Shown here: one piece after another, positions 1 through 8,523 of the stretch | How the letters are laid out: every line of letters begins with the position of its first letter | Numbering within the stretch: the stretch's first letter is position 1 | Origin: Myxococcales bacterium | GTDB taxonomy: Bacteria; Myxococcota_A; UBA9042 | Length of the DNA stretch: 64,000 bases | Direction of reading: 5' to 3' | Assembly: GCA_947491025.1 (NCBI GenBank) | Contig: CANLIC010000012.1 | Coordinates: 33,925-97,924 of the forward strand | Made by a program: the position numbers and the translations under genes | The notes under the pieces: model-generated | Told to the model about the DNA's origin: nothing | The model's input: only the letters and a program-made list of their open reading frames with translations | Databases searched by the model: none

Positions 1-219
1 TTCGAGCTGGCGCAAGATGCCAAAGACCGCGCCTGTGGGCCGGCCGTCGGGGCCGTGCATCCCGCGGATGGCGTAGAAGGCGCGGAACAGGGCCCACGAG
101 CCGTCGAGCAGCAGCAGCACCGGGCGGCGGCCGATGCCGAGCGCGGCGGCGTCGAGAGGCTGCGGCGCGGGCTGCGGGGCGTCGTCAGCGGGTGCGGTAG
201 CGGCGGCGTCTGGGGTCAT
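1..219 (-). CDS. polA: DNA polymerase I, N-terminal fragment (cut by window edge)
   Basis: Only the first 73 codons are inside the window; the frame is open at the left edge. After an Ala/Pro-rich leader of about 33 residues the translation reads VLLLLDGSWALFRAFYAIRG and then GPDGRPTGAVFGIL. This is the start of the PolI 5'-3' exonuclease domain (usual form LLLIDGSSxLYRAFxAL...GxPTGAVYG). The ATG sits in a TCAT/ATGA overlap with the stop codon of the upstream MBL-fold gene, so translation is probably coupled. PolI fills gaps and removes RNA primers in replication and repair. A free-standing 5'-3' exonuclease has the same N-terminus and cannot be excluded because the polymerase part is not visible. 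Confidence 0.85.
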   Translation of the reverse strand, partial: MTPDAAATAPADDAPQPAPQPLDAAALGIGRRPVLLLLDGSWALFRAFYAIRGMHGPDGRPTGAVFGILRQLE

Positions 220-899
220 TGGGGCTCCTCTGCGGCCTTAGGGCGCGACAGGCGCGCGATGGCCTGCGCGGGGAGGCTGAGGGCCAAGGGCAGCGCCAGC
301 GCTGTCTCTCGGGCCCATGGCCAGCCGAGGGCGGTGCAGAAAGCCTCCGCAGGCTCCAGGTCGAGGTCGATGAGCGGATCGGCGCAGTGCATCGGCACCA
401 CGCGTCGCGGCATGACCGCGCGGGCGAAGGCGGCTGCGGCCTCTGCCCCGAGCGTGTAGTGGCCGCCGCAGGCCAGCAGCAGCGCGTCACAGCCGGCGGC
501 GAAGGCGATCTCACGCGACCCGAAGCTGCCGAGGTCGCCGCTGTGGACCACGCGCAAGGGCCCGCACTGGATCTCGATGAGGCGGGTCAGGCCCATGCGG
601 CGGCCGCCGCAGTCGTCGTGCGCCGCGGCGAGAAAGCGCAGCGTGAGGCCGCCGACCACCTCGTCGCGCTCGATCCAGCGCGTAGTGCCGAGGGCCGGCG
701 TCCAGGCGGCGTGGTCTTCGTGGCCGTGGCTGCAGGCGATCGCATCAAAGGGGCCGGCGATCGCGGGGAGGCGAAAGCGGCCGCCGAGGACGCCTGGGCG
801 GTGGGGGTCGATGACCAGGCGAGCGCCGGGGCCGGCGATCGCGAAGGCGGCGTGACCCAGCCACTCGACACGCAACCAGGCATCGCTGCTGGGGATCAT
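216..899 (-). CDS. MBL-fold metal-dependent hydrolase (UlaG-like)
   Basis: A 227-residue protein beginning VEWLGHAAFAI, typical of the UlaG/YtnP-like small beta-lactamase-fold hydrolases. Visible metal-site elements are SHGHEDHAAW near residue 57, HSGD in the middle and MHCAD near residue 170. The family hydrolyses diverse esters, lactones or phosphodiesters using Zn or Mn; the substrate here is unknown. It lies 8 bases after hpt and overlaps the polA start by 4 bases, so it belongs to the same leftward transcript. No signal peptide is seen, so it should be cytoplasmic. Confidence 0.8.
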   Translation of the reverse strand: MIPSSDAWLRVEWLGHAAFAIAGPGARLVIDPHRPGVLGGRFRLPAIAGPFDAIACSHGHEDHAAWTPALGTTRWIERDEVVGGLTLRFLAAAHDDCGGRRMGLTRLIEIQCGPLRVVHSGDLGSFGSREIAFAAGCDALLLACGGHYTLGAEAAAAFARAVMPRRVVPMHCADPLIDLDLEPAEAFCTALGWPWARETALALPLALSLPAQAIARLSRPKAAEEPQ

Positions 900-907
900 G
901 CTGTCGC

Positions 908-1477
908 TCAGCCGTGCCCGAGGTCGGGCGCCGTCTCGCCGGGCGCAGGGTCGAAGTGCATCGCGCCGATGAACGGCAGGTTGCGGTAGCGCTGGTCGTA
1001 GTCCAGGCCGTAGCCGACGACAAAGACGTCGTCGATGGTGAAGCCGACGAGATCCAGGGCGACCTCGACCTTCTTGCGGGCCGGCTTGTGCAGCAGCGTG
1101 CAGACGCGCAACGACGCCGGTCGACGGGCCCCGAGCAGCTCGAGCAGGTACGACATGGTCAAGCCGGTGTCGACGATGTCTTCGACGATGACGACGTCGC
1201 GATCGGCGATGTCGATCGTCAGGTCGTGCGTCAGGCGGACCGCGCCGGTGGTGCTGGTGCCGCCGTCATACGACGACACTGCCAGGAAAGCCGTGTTCAC
1301 GTGCAGGTTCAGCTCGCGCAACAGGTCGGCGTAGAACAAGAAGCTCCCCTGCAGGACGCAGATGAAGACCGGCGGACGCGAAGCTCCGGCCAGCAGCCCA
1401 TGGAGCTCGGTCGCCAGCACGCGGACGCGGGCCGCGATTTGATCGGCACCGAGGTAGGGTTCTACGCGCTCGATCAT
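908..1477 (-). CDS. hpt: Hypoxanthine phosphoribosyltransferase
   Basis: A 189-residue type I phosphoribosyltransferase. The PRPP-binding loop reads VVIVEDIVDTGLT near residues 95-107, preceded by VLQGSFLFYADL and SSYDGG. The C-terminal part has GFTIDDVFVVGYGLDYDQRYRNLP, split here as GFTIDDVFVVGYGL and DYDQRYRNLP, the purine-specificity region of HPRT. It converts hypoxanthine or guanine plus PRPP to IMP or GMP (purine salvage). A good Shine-Dalgarno sequence (AGGAG, 7 bases upstream) supports the ATG at 1477. It follows the upp gene on the same strand, making a small base-salvage pair. Confidence 0.95.
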   Translation of the reverse strand: MIERVEPYLGADQIAARVRVLATELHGLLAGASRPPVFICVLQGSFLFYADLLRELNLHVNTAFLAVSSYDGGTSTTGAVRLTHDLTIDIADRDVVIVEDIVDTGLTMSYLLELLGARRPASLRVCTLLHKPARKKVEVALDLVGFTIDDVFVVGYGLDYDQRYRNLPFIGAMHFDPAPGETAPDLGHG

Positions 1478-1553
1478 CGCGATCTCCTGTCGGATGGGTG
1501 GGGTTGGGCCCGGTGTATGCCGCGGGCGCGGGGGGATCTCGGGTCGCGGCTGG

Positions 1554-2447
1554 CTATTGCAGCGCGTTGTTCATGATCTCGCCCATGCCGCCAGCGCCGG
1601 GCACGATGTACTGGATCTCATTGAGGCCGCGCTCGCGGTGCCACTGGCTGCCGGGTCGCGTCCGCAAGACGTCGGGATCGGAGAGGCCTCGGTCCAGACG
1701 GTAGGCGAAGATTTCGACCTCGCCGGGAAAGTCGTCGGTCAGGCGGCGGATGAACTCTGGCGTCACGATGAGGTTGAGCGCGAAGCAGCGGCGCGGCTTG
1801 CCGTCGAGGCGCTCGCGGTAGAAGCGCATCGCCTCGGAGAGCGAACCGCCGGTGGCGCCCATCGGATCGGGGAACAGCACGAGCCGATCGCGGACGGGGC
1901 CGGCGATCTTGCGACCCGAGGTGGCCGAGCCGGTGACCTGGTCGGCGGCGTCCGTCGTGCGGTTCATCAGGATGTGGTCCTGCCGCACCCGGGCTGGGTT
2001 CAAGATCTCGCAGAGCGCCTCGAAACAGACCATGGAGGGCAAGATGCCGGCGCGGGCGATGTCGACCGTCGTGACGTCGACCTCGGGATCGAGCACCTCG
2101 CCGCGGAAGACCCCGAGCGGCGTCAGGCCAGCCATGCGCGTGGGTACGTCCACGCGTTTGCGCGGCAGGGCGCGGTTGGCGAACTCCCGGAGCAACCCGC
2201 GGTAGAGCAGCGTGACGAGCCGATTGACCTCGGGCTGCTGACACTCGGGGCTACCGAGCCGGGCCAGCCAGGTCAGCGCGAGCGGATCGGAGACCAGATG
2301 GACGTGGGGGCCGTAGTCGTGGCCCAGGGCGCCGCCGGCGGGGTCGAGCTGGAGGTAGGCCTCGTCGAGATCTCGGCGGTCAGGGTCGAAGCTGTGCAGC
2401 CCGAGGCTACCGCCACCCGTGGAAGTGTCCTGCACATGGGTCGCCAT
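1554..2447 (-). CDS. upp: Uracil phosphoribosyltransferase with N-terminal extension
   Basis: A 297-residue protein. The UPRTase signatures are the PRPP loop LVLFPDPMGATGGS near residue 190 and the C-terminal uracil-binding stretch GLNEIQYIVPGAGGMGEIM. Uracil plus PRPP gives UMP. Bacterial Upp is normally about 208 residues; here some 80-90 extra residues precede the catalytic core, including VHLVSDPLALTWLARLG, which resembles the normal start of the family. The leader before that is therefore about 45 residues, and additional insertions account for the rest. GGAGG 6 bases before the ATG at 2447 supports this long start. Confidence 0.88.
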   Translation of the reverse strand: MATHVQDTSTGGGSLGLHSFDPDRRDLDEAYLQLDPAGGALGHDYGPHVHLVSDPLALTWLARLGSPECQQPEVNRLVTLLYRGLLREFANRALPRKRVDVPTRMAGLTPLGVFRGEVLDPEVDVTTVDIARAGILPSMVCFEALCEILNPARVRQDHILMNRTTDAADQVTGSATSGRKIAGPVRDRLVLFPDPMGATGGSLSEAMRFYRERLDGKPRRCFALNLIVTPEFIRRLTDDFPGEVEIFAYRLDRGLSDPDVLRTRPGSQWHRERGLNEIQYIVPGAGGMGEIMNNALQ

Positions 2448-2715
2448 CGCCGGCCTCCAGGTCGCGACCGCCAGCGCGATGGCTGGGCGGGCGGGCGCAA
2501 GGTGGCGCCTTGGGCTGCGGCGGTCAATGGCGCCGAGCGCGCAGCGATCGTCCGGGACGGCTGCAATGCCTCGTCTTTTCTGCGTTCCTGGAGGCCCGTT
2601 CGGCGACGCTCTGCCTAGGGCGGCTGGGCTGCGCCGTCACGCGGGCGGCGCTTTCGGTTGGAATTCTCGACGCTCCCGCCAGAACAGCCGCGCCGGAGCC
2701 CCGGATCGTCGGCGC
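2448..2715. other. 268-base spacer between recO and upp, no gene seen
   Basis: No reading frame with plausible codon use or homology is visible. It holds the upp ribosome site (GGAGG near 2455) and may hold a promoter for the upp-hpt-polA part of the run. I cannot define promoter boxes. Confidence 0.4.
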
Positions 2716-3483
2716 TCAGGCGTCCGCGGCGGGGTCGGTCTCGAGGCCGTCGAGCGCGCTGGCGCTGCGGGTACGGCGGCCGAGTTGCTCGTCGAGGAGC
2801 CCGGCGACGCGCTGACGCAGCAGCCGGGCGCCGCGCGGCGTGGGTCGGCCGCCGGCAGCAGCGGGATCGCGAACCAACGCAGCGAGCAGGTCGAGATCGT
2901 CGAGGCTGATATCAGCCCCCTCGCGCCCCTCGCAGCGCAGGCAGCGCAAGCCGTCGTGGGAGCGCGGCCAGAGGGCGCCGGTTTGCCACGGTGCGCCGCA
3001 GCCGCTGCAGCTGTCGATCGGCGGCGCTGCGCCGATCGCCTGGAGCCAGCCGAGCTCGAGGCCGATGCGGGCGGCGGCGGGGTCGGCGACGCCGCGGCTG
3101 GTGCCGAGAGATCGCAGCACGCGACAGAGCCAGGCGTGCAGGTCGGGATCGGCGTGATCGGGCTGCGACGAGGCGAGGGCAAGCTCGGCGGCGTGGCTGC
3201 AGAGGAGCAGGCGGGTGTAGTCGAGGTCGACGCCGACCAGCGAGGGCCCTCGGTCGAAGCCGGCGAGCAGCGGCAAGCTGCCCCGGGCGCGGCCGATGCG
3301 CGCGCTGCCCTGGCCAAAGAGCTCGAGGCGGCCGCCAAAGCGGCGGGTCGAGGCGCGGGCGTTGCGGGCGTAGGCCTCGACGCGGCCGGCGTCGGCGCTG
3401 AGCAGCGTGATGATGAGGTCGGCGTCGGCGACGGGCTGCACGCGGACCAGCACGCCTTCGACGCGCTGTTCGGGCCCTGTCAT
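2716..3483 (-). CDS. recO: DNA repair protein RecO
   Basis: A 255-residue protein starting MTGPEQRVEGVLVRVQPVAD, the OB-fold opening of RecO (cf. exVLxxxxxxEaDxivtllt). Near the middle a zinc-binding cluster reads CSGCGAPW and, later, LRCLRCEG, the CxxC...CxxC pair found in RecO. RecO works with RecR to load RecA on SSB-coated DNA in the RecF pathway. The start at 3483 lies in an ATGA overlap with the stop of the preceding HTH membrane protein gene; a longer in-frame extension upstream only shadows that gene. It is followed by a 268-base spacer before upp in which I see no gene. Confidence 0.85.
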   Translation of the reverse strand: MTGPEQRVEGVLVRVQPVADADLIITLLSADAGRVEAYARNARASTRRFGGRLELFGQGSARIGRARGSLPLLAGFDRGPSLVGVDLDYTRLLLCSHAAELALASSQPDHADPDLHAWLCRVLRSLGTSRGVADPAAARIGLELGWLQAIGAAPPIDSCSGCGAPWQTGALWPRSHDGLRCLRCEGREGADISLDDLDLLAALVRDPAAAGGRPTPRGARLLRQRVAGLLDEQLGRRTRSASALDGLETDPAADA

Positions 3484-4103
3484 CGCCGCGGCGCGCGCCT
3501 TGTGGCCTGCGGGCTCTCCGCGCGCGGTGGCTTGGCAGGCGGCCGGTCGGCGGTCTCGGCGGCAGGCCGTGTGCCCTGGCTTGGGCCGCCGTCGAGGGCG
3601 GAGGCGCGCTCTTCTGGCACGGTGAGGGTGGCGGGCCCGGCCAGCTGCCGGCCCTCGCGCTTGCGCTGCGCCGCCAGCATGAAGACGACCGCCGTGGCGA
3701 CGGTCACGATGAGGAAGAAGATCTGCGCCGGCGACAGGCCGCGGCTGGTCGGCGTCGACTCGCTCAGCCAAGACGGCGTCGGCACCGCGGGCAGTGGCGC
3801 CGGCTCCAACCCCGGCAAGCGGCGGGCGTCGAACGCCTCGACCAATCCCTCGCCGTCGAGGCCGAGGTGGTCGGCGAGCTGGCGCAGGAAGCCACGGACG
3901 TAGAAGTCACCGCCGACGTCGTCGAAGCGGTCGGCCTCGAGCGCGAGGATCACCTGCCGCGACAGGCGGGTCTTGGCGCAAATCGCCTCGACCGAGGCGC
4001 CGCTGGCCTCACGCGCGCCGCGCAGCTGCGCACCGATCGTCGAACCGTACGCTCGCAGGGAGCGTCGGGGCGGCGATGGCAACAGGGTACGCGCGTCGGT
4101 CAT
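3480..4103 (-). CDS. RodZ-like HTH domain membrane protein
   Basis: A 207-residue protein with an N-terminal helix-turn-helix of the HTH_25/RodZ type at about residues 22-95 (GAQLRGAREASGASVEAICA, then GDFYVRGFLRQLADHLGLD). A single membrane segment follows at about residues 125-146 (IFFLIVTVATAVVFMLAA), and then a Pro/Ala/Arg-rich tail of about 60 residues. RodZ links MreB to the cell-elongation machinery. This protein keeps the cytoplasmic HTH plus membrane-anchor plan but lacks the folded periplasmic DUF4115-type domain of full RodZ. Its stop overlaps the recO start by 4 bases. Confidence 0.7.
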   Translation of the reverse strand: MTDARTLLPSPPRRSLRAYGSTIGAQLRGAREASGASVEAICAKTRLSRQVILALEADRFDDVGGDFYVRGFLRQLADHLGLDGEGLVEAFDARRLPGLEPAPLPAVPTPSWLSESTPTSRGLSPAQIFFLIVTVATAVVFMLAAQRKREGRQLAGPATLTVPEERASALDGGPSQGTRPAAETADRPPAKPPRAESPQATRRAPRR

Positions 4104-4188
4104 TTCGGCCCAAGGCAGCGGCCGGCGCGACTCTGCGCCAGACGGGGAGGGCGCAGGGCATAGCCCGAAACGACCTACGCTGGCAAGC

Positions 4189-5673
4189 TCACCAGGTGGT
4201 ATCGACCCGAAGCACGCGCTTGCCCTCGATGTCGACGAGGTAGAGGCGATCGTCGGGTCCGGCGGTCAAGCCACCGAGGCGATCCGGACCGAGGCCGGTG
4301 TCGAGCGAGCGCAGGTGCTTGCCTTCGAGATCGTAGGCGTGGAGCTGGCCGGTGCCGCGATCGCCGACGTAGAGCGTGCCCTGGTGGAGCTCGAGGCCGG
4401 ACGGCATCACAAGGTCGGTCGAGATCAGGGCCGTCATGGTGAAACCGTCCATGGCGTACAGCTGACCGTCGAGCGGGAACGACTGCATCTTGGGGCCATG
4501 GGTCGCCGCCTTGGGATCCAGGCGCAGCACGCGGCCGTTGCCGGGATCGGCGATGTAGAGCAGCTCGGTGGCGGCGTCGTAGGCGAGGTTGGCCGGCACG
4601 CCCTTGACGCGCTTGATGACGAACTTGGGATCGAGGAAGCGCCGCTTCTCGCCGTCGGAGTGATCGTCGCCGCCGGGCACGTGTGGGTCGTTGAAGTCGT
4701 ACCAGTCGATGCTGCCGATCAGCCCGTTGGCGCAATAGAATTGGTCATCGCCGGCGGCGGCGATGCCGATGCAGAGCGGCGTCGAGTGGAGCATGTCCCA
4801 GTGCTGCTCGTGGGCGCTGCCATTGACCGGGTAGTGCCCGAGATCAGACGGCCATTGCACCGGCCCCATGAAGTCGTTGGGCTTGGCGGCACCGCCGTAG
4901 CCGTTGCGGTTGTCGCCGCAGGTGCCAAAGGAGCCGTGGCCGTCGAAGGAGATGGCCAGCACCTCTTCGAGAAAGTGCTGCGAGATGTCCAGGATCGTGC
5001 GCTTCTTGGCGCCTTCCGTGCCCGGATCGTGGATGACGAGGAAGGCGTCGCGCTGGCGATCGACGATCCACAGCGGCGTGCCCTCCTCGGGGCTGAAGGC
5101 GAGGTCGGTCGGCGCCTTGAGGCCATTGCTGGCGCTCGCGATCTGGGTCCAGGCGACCGCCGTGCTATCGCCGCCGGGGCCGAGCAAGCCGCCAGGCTCA
5201 TAAGCGCAGACGCTGCCAGTCGCGCTCTGCAGGCAGGTGCCGAGGGCGCAGTCGGTGGGAACGAGGCACGGGCTTTCGAGCGGGCAGCGATCAGGGCAGC
5301 TGCCGCCGCAGTCGGCCGCGCCTTCATCGCCGTTCTTGACCTTGTCGCTGCACGAGGGCGCGGCGCAGAGGCTGGCTGCGCAGACGCTGCTCTGGCATTC
5401 GGCGTCGGCGGCGCAGGCCTTGCCCTCGGCGAAGGGCGCGGCGATGCAGATCGAAGCGGAGCAGCCGAGGCCAGCGGCGCAGGGCGAGGCCCCAGCGCAG
5501 CACGGCTCGGCGTCGCCACCGCAGCGAGGAGCGGCGGCTTCTCCCTCGTCGGTGGCGCAGGCCAGTTGTGCGCTGCCGGCGAGCAGGGCCAGCAGGAGCG
5601 CGCGCGTGAGGCTCGAAGGCACAAGCCTCGCTGCGGTGGGGCGAGGTCGGTAGGTGGCGACGGAGCTGAACAT
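4189..5673 (-). CDS. Secreted cysteine-rich/NHL-like beta-propeller protein, probable lipoprotein
   Basis: A 494-residue exported protein. The ATG at 5673 is chosen because GGAGG lies 6 bases upstream; longer in-frame readings lack this. A hydrophobic signal (LTRALLLALLAGSAQLAC) ends at a cysteine, but the residue at -3 is Gln, so the lipobox is non-canonical. Residues about 35-130 form a Cys-rich region of the kind CAADAECQSSVCAASLC. The C-terminal two thirds look like an NHL/SGL beta-propeller: LAFSPEEGTPLWIVDR, LLYIADPGNGRVLRLDP, GTLYVGDRGTGQLHAYD. It is probably displayed on the cell surface or in the periplasm. The ligand is unknown. Confidence 0.7.
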   Translation of the reverse strand: MFSSVATYRPRPTAARLVPSSLTRALLLALLAGSAQLACATDEGEAAAPRCGGDAEPCCAGASPCAAGLGCSASICIAAPFAEGKACAADAECQSSVCAASLCAAPSCSDKVKNGDEGAADCGGSCPDRCPLESPCLVPTDCALGTCLQSATGSVCAYEPGGLLGPGGDSTAVAWTQIASASNGLKAPTDLAFSPEEGTPLWIVDRQRDAFLVIHDPGTEGAKKRTILDISQHFLEEVLAISFDGHGSFGTCGDNRNGYGGAAKPNDFMGPVQWPSDLGHYPVNGSAHEQHWDMLHSTPLCIGIAAAGDDQFYCANGLIGSIDWYDFNDPHVPGGDDHSDGEKRRFLDPKFVIKRVKGVPANLAYDAATELLYIADPGNGRVLRLDPKAATHGPKMQSFPLDGQLYAMDGFTMTALISTDLVMPSGLELHQGTLYVGDRGTGQLHAYDLEGKHLRSLDTGLGPDRLGGLTAGPDDRLYLVDIEGKRVLRVDTTW

Positions 5674-5679
5674 GAAGTG

Positions 5680-5684
5680 CCTCC
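5680..5684 (-). promoter_or_regulatory. Ribosome binding site fixing the start at 5673
   Basis: GGAGG on the minus strand, 6 bases before the ATG. It decides the start of the NHL-like secreted protein against a much longer upstream in-frame extension. Confidence 0.75.
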
Positions 5685-5816
5685 AGGCGGCGCTGGGTGC
5701 GGACCGCCGCGCGGGCAGGGTCCACGATGCGCACCCTCGTGGGAAGGGCCACCCGCATTGCAGCCATACAAGCTGGCGGCGCGGCGCGCGTGAGCTCGTC
5801 GGCGACGAAGCGAGCG

Positions 5817-6362
5817 CTAGTCGGGAGCGCTGCTGCTGTCGGCGTCGGCGGCGCCTCCAGCGTCCTCGTCGAAGTCGTCGGCGGGGCACGTCGGCGAAAG
5901 ATCGCATGCCAGCTCGACGCAGAGGTCCTGCCAGCAGAGGGTGCAGGTGCAGTCGCAAGGTGGCACGGGGTGGACGGTGCAGCCGACGTTGCCCAGGCAG
6001 ATGGGATGGAGCGTCGACCAGGTGCCAGCGGCGCAAGCGCCCTCGGGCTTGCCCCAGTGGCTGCCTCCGCCGTGGCCGCCGTCGTGCCCGTCGCCGCCGT
6101 GACCGTCGCCGTCGTCCTCGGCGTGGTGGTGGGCGCCGTCGACCGAGCCGCCCGCGCCATCGCCGCTCGCGGGGTCATGGTCGTGGCCGCCGTGATCGCC
6201 TGTGTCCGGCGCTGCGCTCCCCCCCTTGACGTCGAGCTTACGGTCGACCTTTGCCTGCCACTCAGCGGCGGACAGCCCCTCGTCGGACGTCCGTCCACAG
6301 GCAGCAACGGCGACCAGCGCTGCCAACCCGCGGGCGAGAGCGCGCCACGGCCCCTGCCTCAA
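5817..6362 (-). CDS. His/Asp-rich, Cys-rich putative metal-binding lipoprotein
   Basis: A 181-residue protein if translation starts at the TTG at 6362, which overlaps the TGA of the permease gene (TTGA). This start gives a textbook lipoprotein signal with lipobox VAAC. After the cysteine come about 25 ordinary residues and then a low-complexity stretch of His, Asp and Gly (HDHDPASGDG, GAHHHAEDDGDG, HGGDGHDGGH) with more than a dozen histidines. The C-terminal half is Cys-rich, including CDCTCTLCWQDLCVELAC. His-rich stretches of this kind bind Zn, Ni or Cu in other proteins; binding here is inferred. I do not recognise the family. Confidence 0.7.
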   Translation of the reverse strand: MRQGPWRALARGLAALVAVAACGRTSDEGLSAAEWQAKVDRKLDVKGGSAAPDTGDHGGHDHDPASGDGAGGSVDGAHHHAEDDGDGHGGDGHDGGHGGGSHWGKPEGACAAGTWSTLHPICLGNVGCTVHPVPPCDCTCTLCWQDLCVELACDLSPTCPADDFDEDAGGAADADSSSAPD

Positions 6363-8371
6363 TCGAGTCTCCGCAGGCCGTCGACCGGCGAGCGCTCGGA
6401 AGCCCGGCGCGCGGCGACCCAGGCGGCGCCGAAGCAAAGCGCAACAGCAGCGGTCCCAGCCAGCAGAAAGGGCTGCGGCTCGATCAGCACCGGCAGGCGC
6501 GAGATCAGGTAGACGTGCGGGTCGAGTGGATAGCCGATCTGGTCGAGCAGCACGCAGCAGAGCCCGCCGACGAGGAGGCCGAGTGCGGTGCCGATGAGGC
6601 CGACCGCCATGCCTTGAATCAAGAAGATGGCGCCGATGGACCGGCGGCGGGCGCCCATGGCGCGCAGGATGGCGATATCCCGGGCGCGCTCGTGGACGAC
6701 GACGGCCTGGGTGCCGATGACGTTGAGGGCGGCCACGAGCACAATGATGAAGGGGAACAGCGACATCGCCACCTTCTGCATGCGTGCGGCGTCGAAGATG
6801 TTGCGGTTCATCTCTTCCCAATCGATCACCCGGTACATGCCGCCCACCGGCCGCCGCACCTGGCGCAACGCCCGGACGCCGGCCAGCCAATTGTCGACCT
6901 GAGCACGCGCCGTCGCTGGCTCGGCCTGCAGCTCGAGCCCGGGCGTTACTTCGCGCTGGATGCGCTGCAGCCGCTCCCGAGCGTCGCGGGCATCGCCGAG
7001 GAGGTCGGCGAGGTCGCGCGGATCGATGGCGGCGCGCAGGGCGGGGATCTGCTCCTTGGCCAGCAGCGGATCGTCCACGCGGACGTCGATCCAGCGGGCG
7101 ACGTCGCCCCGGCCGAGGAAGCGCTGCGCCGCGCCGAAGTCCACCAAGGCGAGGCGCTGGTCGTGATCATAGAACCCGGTGCGGACGATGGCTGTCACCC
7201 GAAAGCGACCATCGACGCCGCGCACGGTACGACCGCCATCGCCGCCGGCGCGCAGCGGCGAGACCGCGCGCACCTCGTCGTGCAGCTTGGCGCCGAGCCG
7301 CTCGGCCAAGCCCTCGCCGAGAGCGATGGCCGGCAGCTCGCCAGCCATCGACAGCCACCCGCTGCGCTCACCGGGCGGCAGGGGCCTTGCGCTGTTGCTG
7401 GCGGCGTCGGCTTTGCTTCCGGCGCTGGGCGCCCGGCCGCCGACGCGGATCGCCAGCGGAAGGGTGCCGAGGTTGGCGACGAGGACGCCGGCGGCGGTCG
7501 GTGGCACGTCGGCAGAGGCGGGCACGACCACAGCGATGTCGCCTTGGATGGCGACAGCCAACGTCTGACCCTCGTGCAGCTGCAGCGCCTGCCGACGCGC
7601 TACACCGCCGGCCTGCCACACCAGCTCGACGTCGCCATCGAGCACCTCCCACCAGGCGGCGATGGCGCAGGGTCGGCGCTCGACGTGGCGCTGGACGTCG
7701 CCGCGTTCGCCGCGATCGAGCCGGATCTCGCCAGCCGGCGGACCTGCGGGGTCGCTCTTTCGACAGCCACCGGCGTCGAAGACCAAGAGCCCAGCAAATC
7801 CGGTCTGGGGCGGCAGCAGCGGCGAGACCTGCAGGGCCCGATCGTCAGCGCCCGCCCCGACCCAAACGACGTGGCGACCACCGGCGGTCGCGGAGACGAC
7901 GTCCAAGGCGCCATCGGCCATGAAAGCGAGCCGCGGCGCTTCGCCGTGCAGGTCGACCGCGCCTTGGAGGATGAGGCCCTCGGGCAGTCCGGCCAGCGAG
8001 GCTGCCGGCACACCGCGGACGACGGCGCCAGCACGGCCACCTTGGCTCGACAACATCATGTCGTCGTAGGTCGCAGGCACGGCGCTGCGGACGAAGGGCA
8101 ACCGAGCCAGCTGCCGCTGCACCCGCCGCCACTCGTCGAGGTCGAGCCCCTGCCGCATGACCACGAGGTGGGGGTAGGTCGAGAGGATGCGGTCCTGAAA
8201 CGCCGCCTGAAAGCCTGTGTTGACCGCCAAGACGACGATCAGCGCGGCCACACCGAGCGCAATGCCGGCGGTCGACATCGCGGCCACCACCGAGAGCTGC
8301 GTCGAGCGCCTGCCCCGCAACATGCGGGCCGCCAACATCAGCTCAAAGCGATCGGCGAGGCGAAACGACAC
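6359..8371 (-). CDS. LolC/LolE-type ABC transporter permease with enlarged extracytoplasmic domain
   Basis: A 670-residue protein from the GTG at 8371 (GGAG 8 bases upstream). The N-terminus FELMLAARMLRGRR, followed by VVAAMSTAGIALGVAALIVV, is the LolC/E amino-terminal signature. The C-terminal FtsX-type unit has three membrane spans including ALNVIGTQAVVVHERARDIA and AILRAMGARRRSI. LolCDE extracts lipoproteins from the inner membrane. Family members are about 400 residues; here the region between the first membrane span and the FtsX unit is about 450 residues, so roughly 250 are extra. No LolD ATPase gene is nearby. The stop overlaps the start of the His-rich lipoprotein, suggesting coupled expression. 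Confidence 0.8.
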   Translation of the reverse strand: MSFRLADRFELMLAARMLRGRRSTQLSVVAAMSTAGIALGVAALIVVLAVNTGFQAAFQDRILSTYPHLVVMRQGLDLDEWRRVQRQLARLPFVRSAVPATYDDMMLSSQGGRAGAVVRGVPAASLAGLPEGLILQGAVDLHGEAPRLAFMADGALDVVSATAGGRHVVWVGAGADDRALQVSPLLPPQTGFAGLLVFDAGGCRKSDPAGPPAGEIRLDRGERGDVQRHVERRPCAIAAWWEVLDGDVELVWQAGGVARRQALQLHEGQTLAVAIQGDIAVVVPASADVPPTAAGVLVANLGTLPLAIRVGGRAPSAGSKADAASNSARPLPPGERSGWLSMAGELPAIALGEGLAERLGAKLHDEVRAVSPLRAGGDGGRTVRGVDGRFRVTAIVRTGFYDHDQRLALVDFGAAQRFLGRGDVARWIDVRVDDPLLAKEQIPALRAAIDPRDLADLLGDARDARERLQRIQREVTPGLELQAEPATARAQVDNWLAGVRALRQVRRPVGGMYRVIDWEEMNRNIFDAARMQKVAMSLFPFIIVLVAALNVIGTQAVVVHERARDIAILRAMGARRRSIGAIFLIQGMAVGLIGTALGLLVGGLCCVLLDQIGYPLDPHVYLISRLPVLIEPQPFLLAGTAAVALCFGAAWVAARRASERSPVDGLRRLD

Positions 8372-8523
8372 AAGGACTCCGATGCGTTGCCGGCAATGCG
8401 GCAAGGGCCGCCAACCTTGACCCGGGCCGGCGGGCCCGAACATGCTGCGGGCTACCCGGCGCCGTGGCAAGGCGGCCCCCGGCGCTGGCACCAGCCGCCG
8501 CACCGCCCGACGCGAGGTACGCT

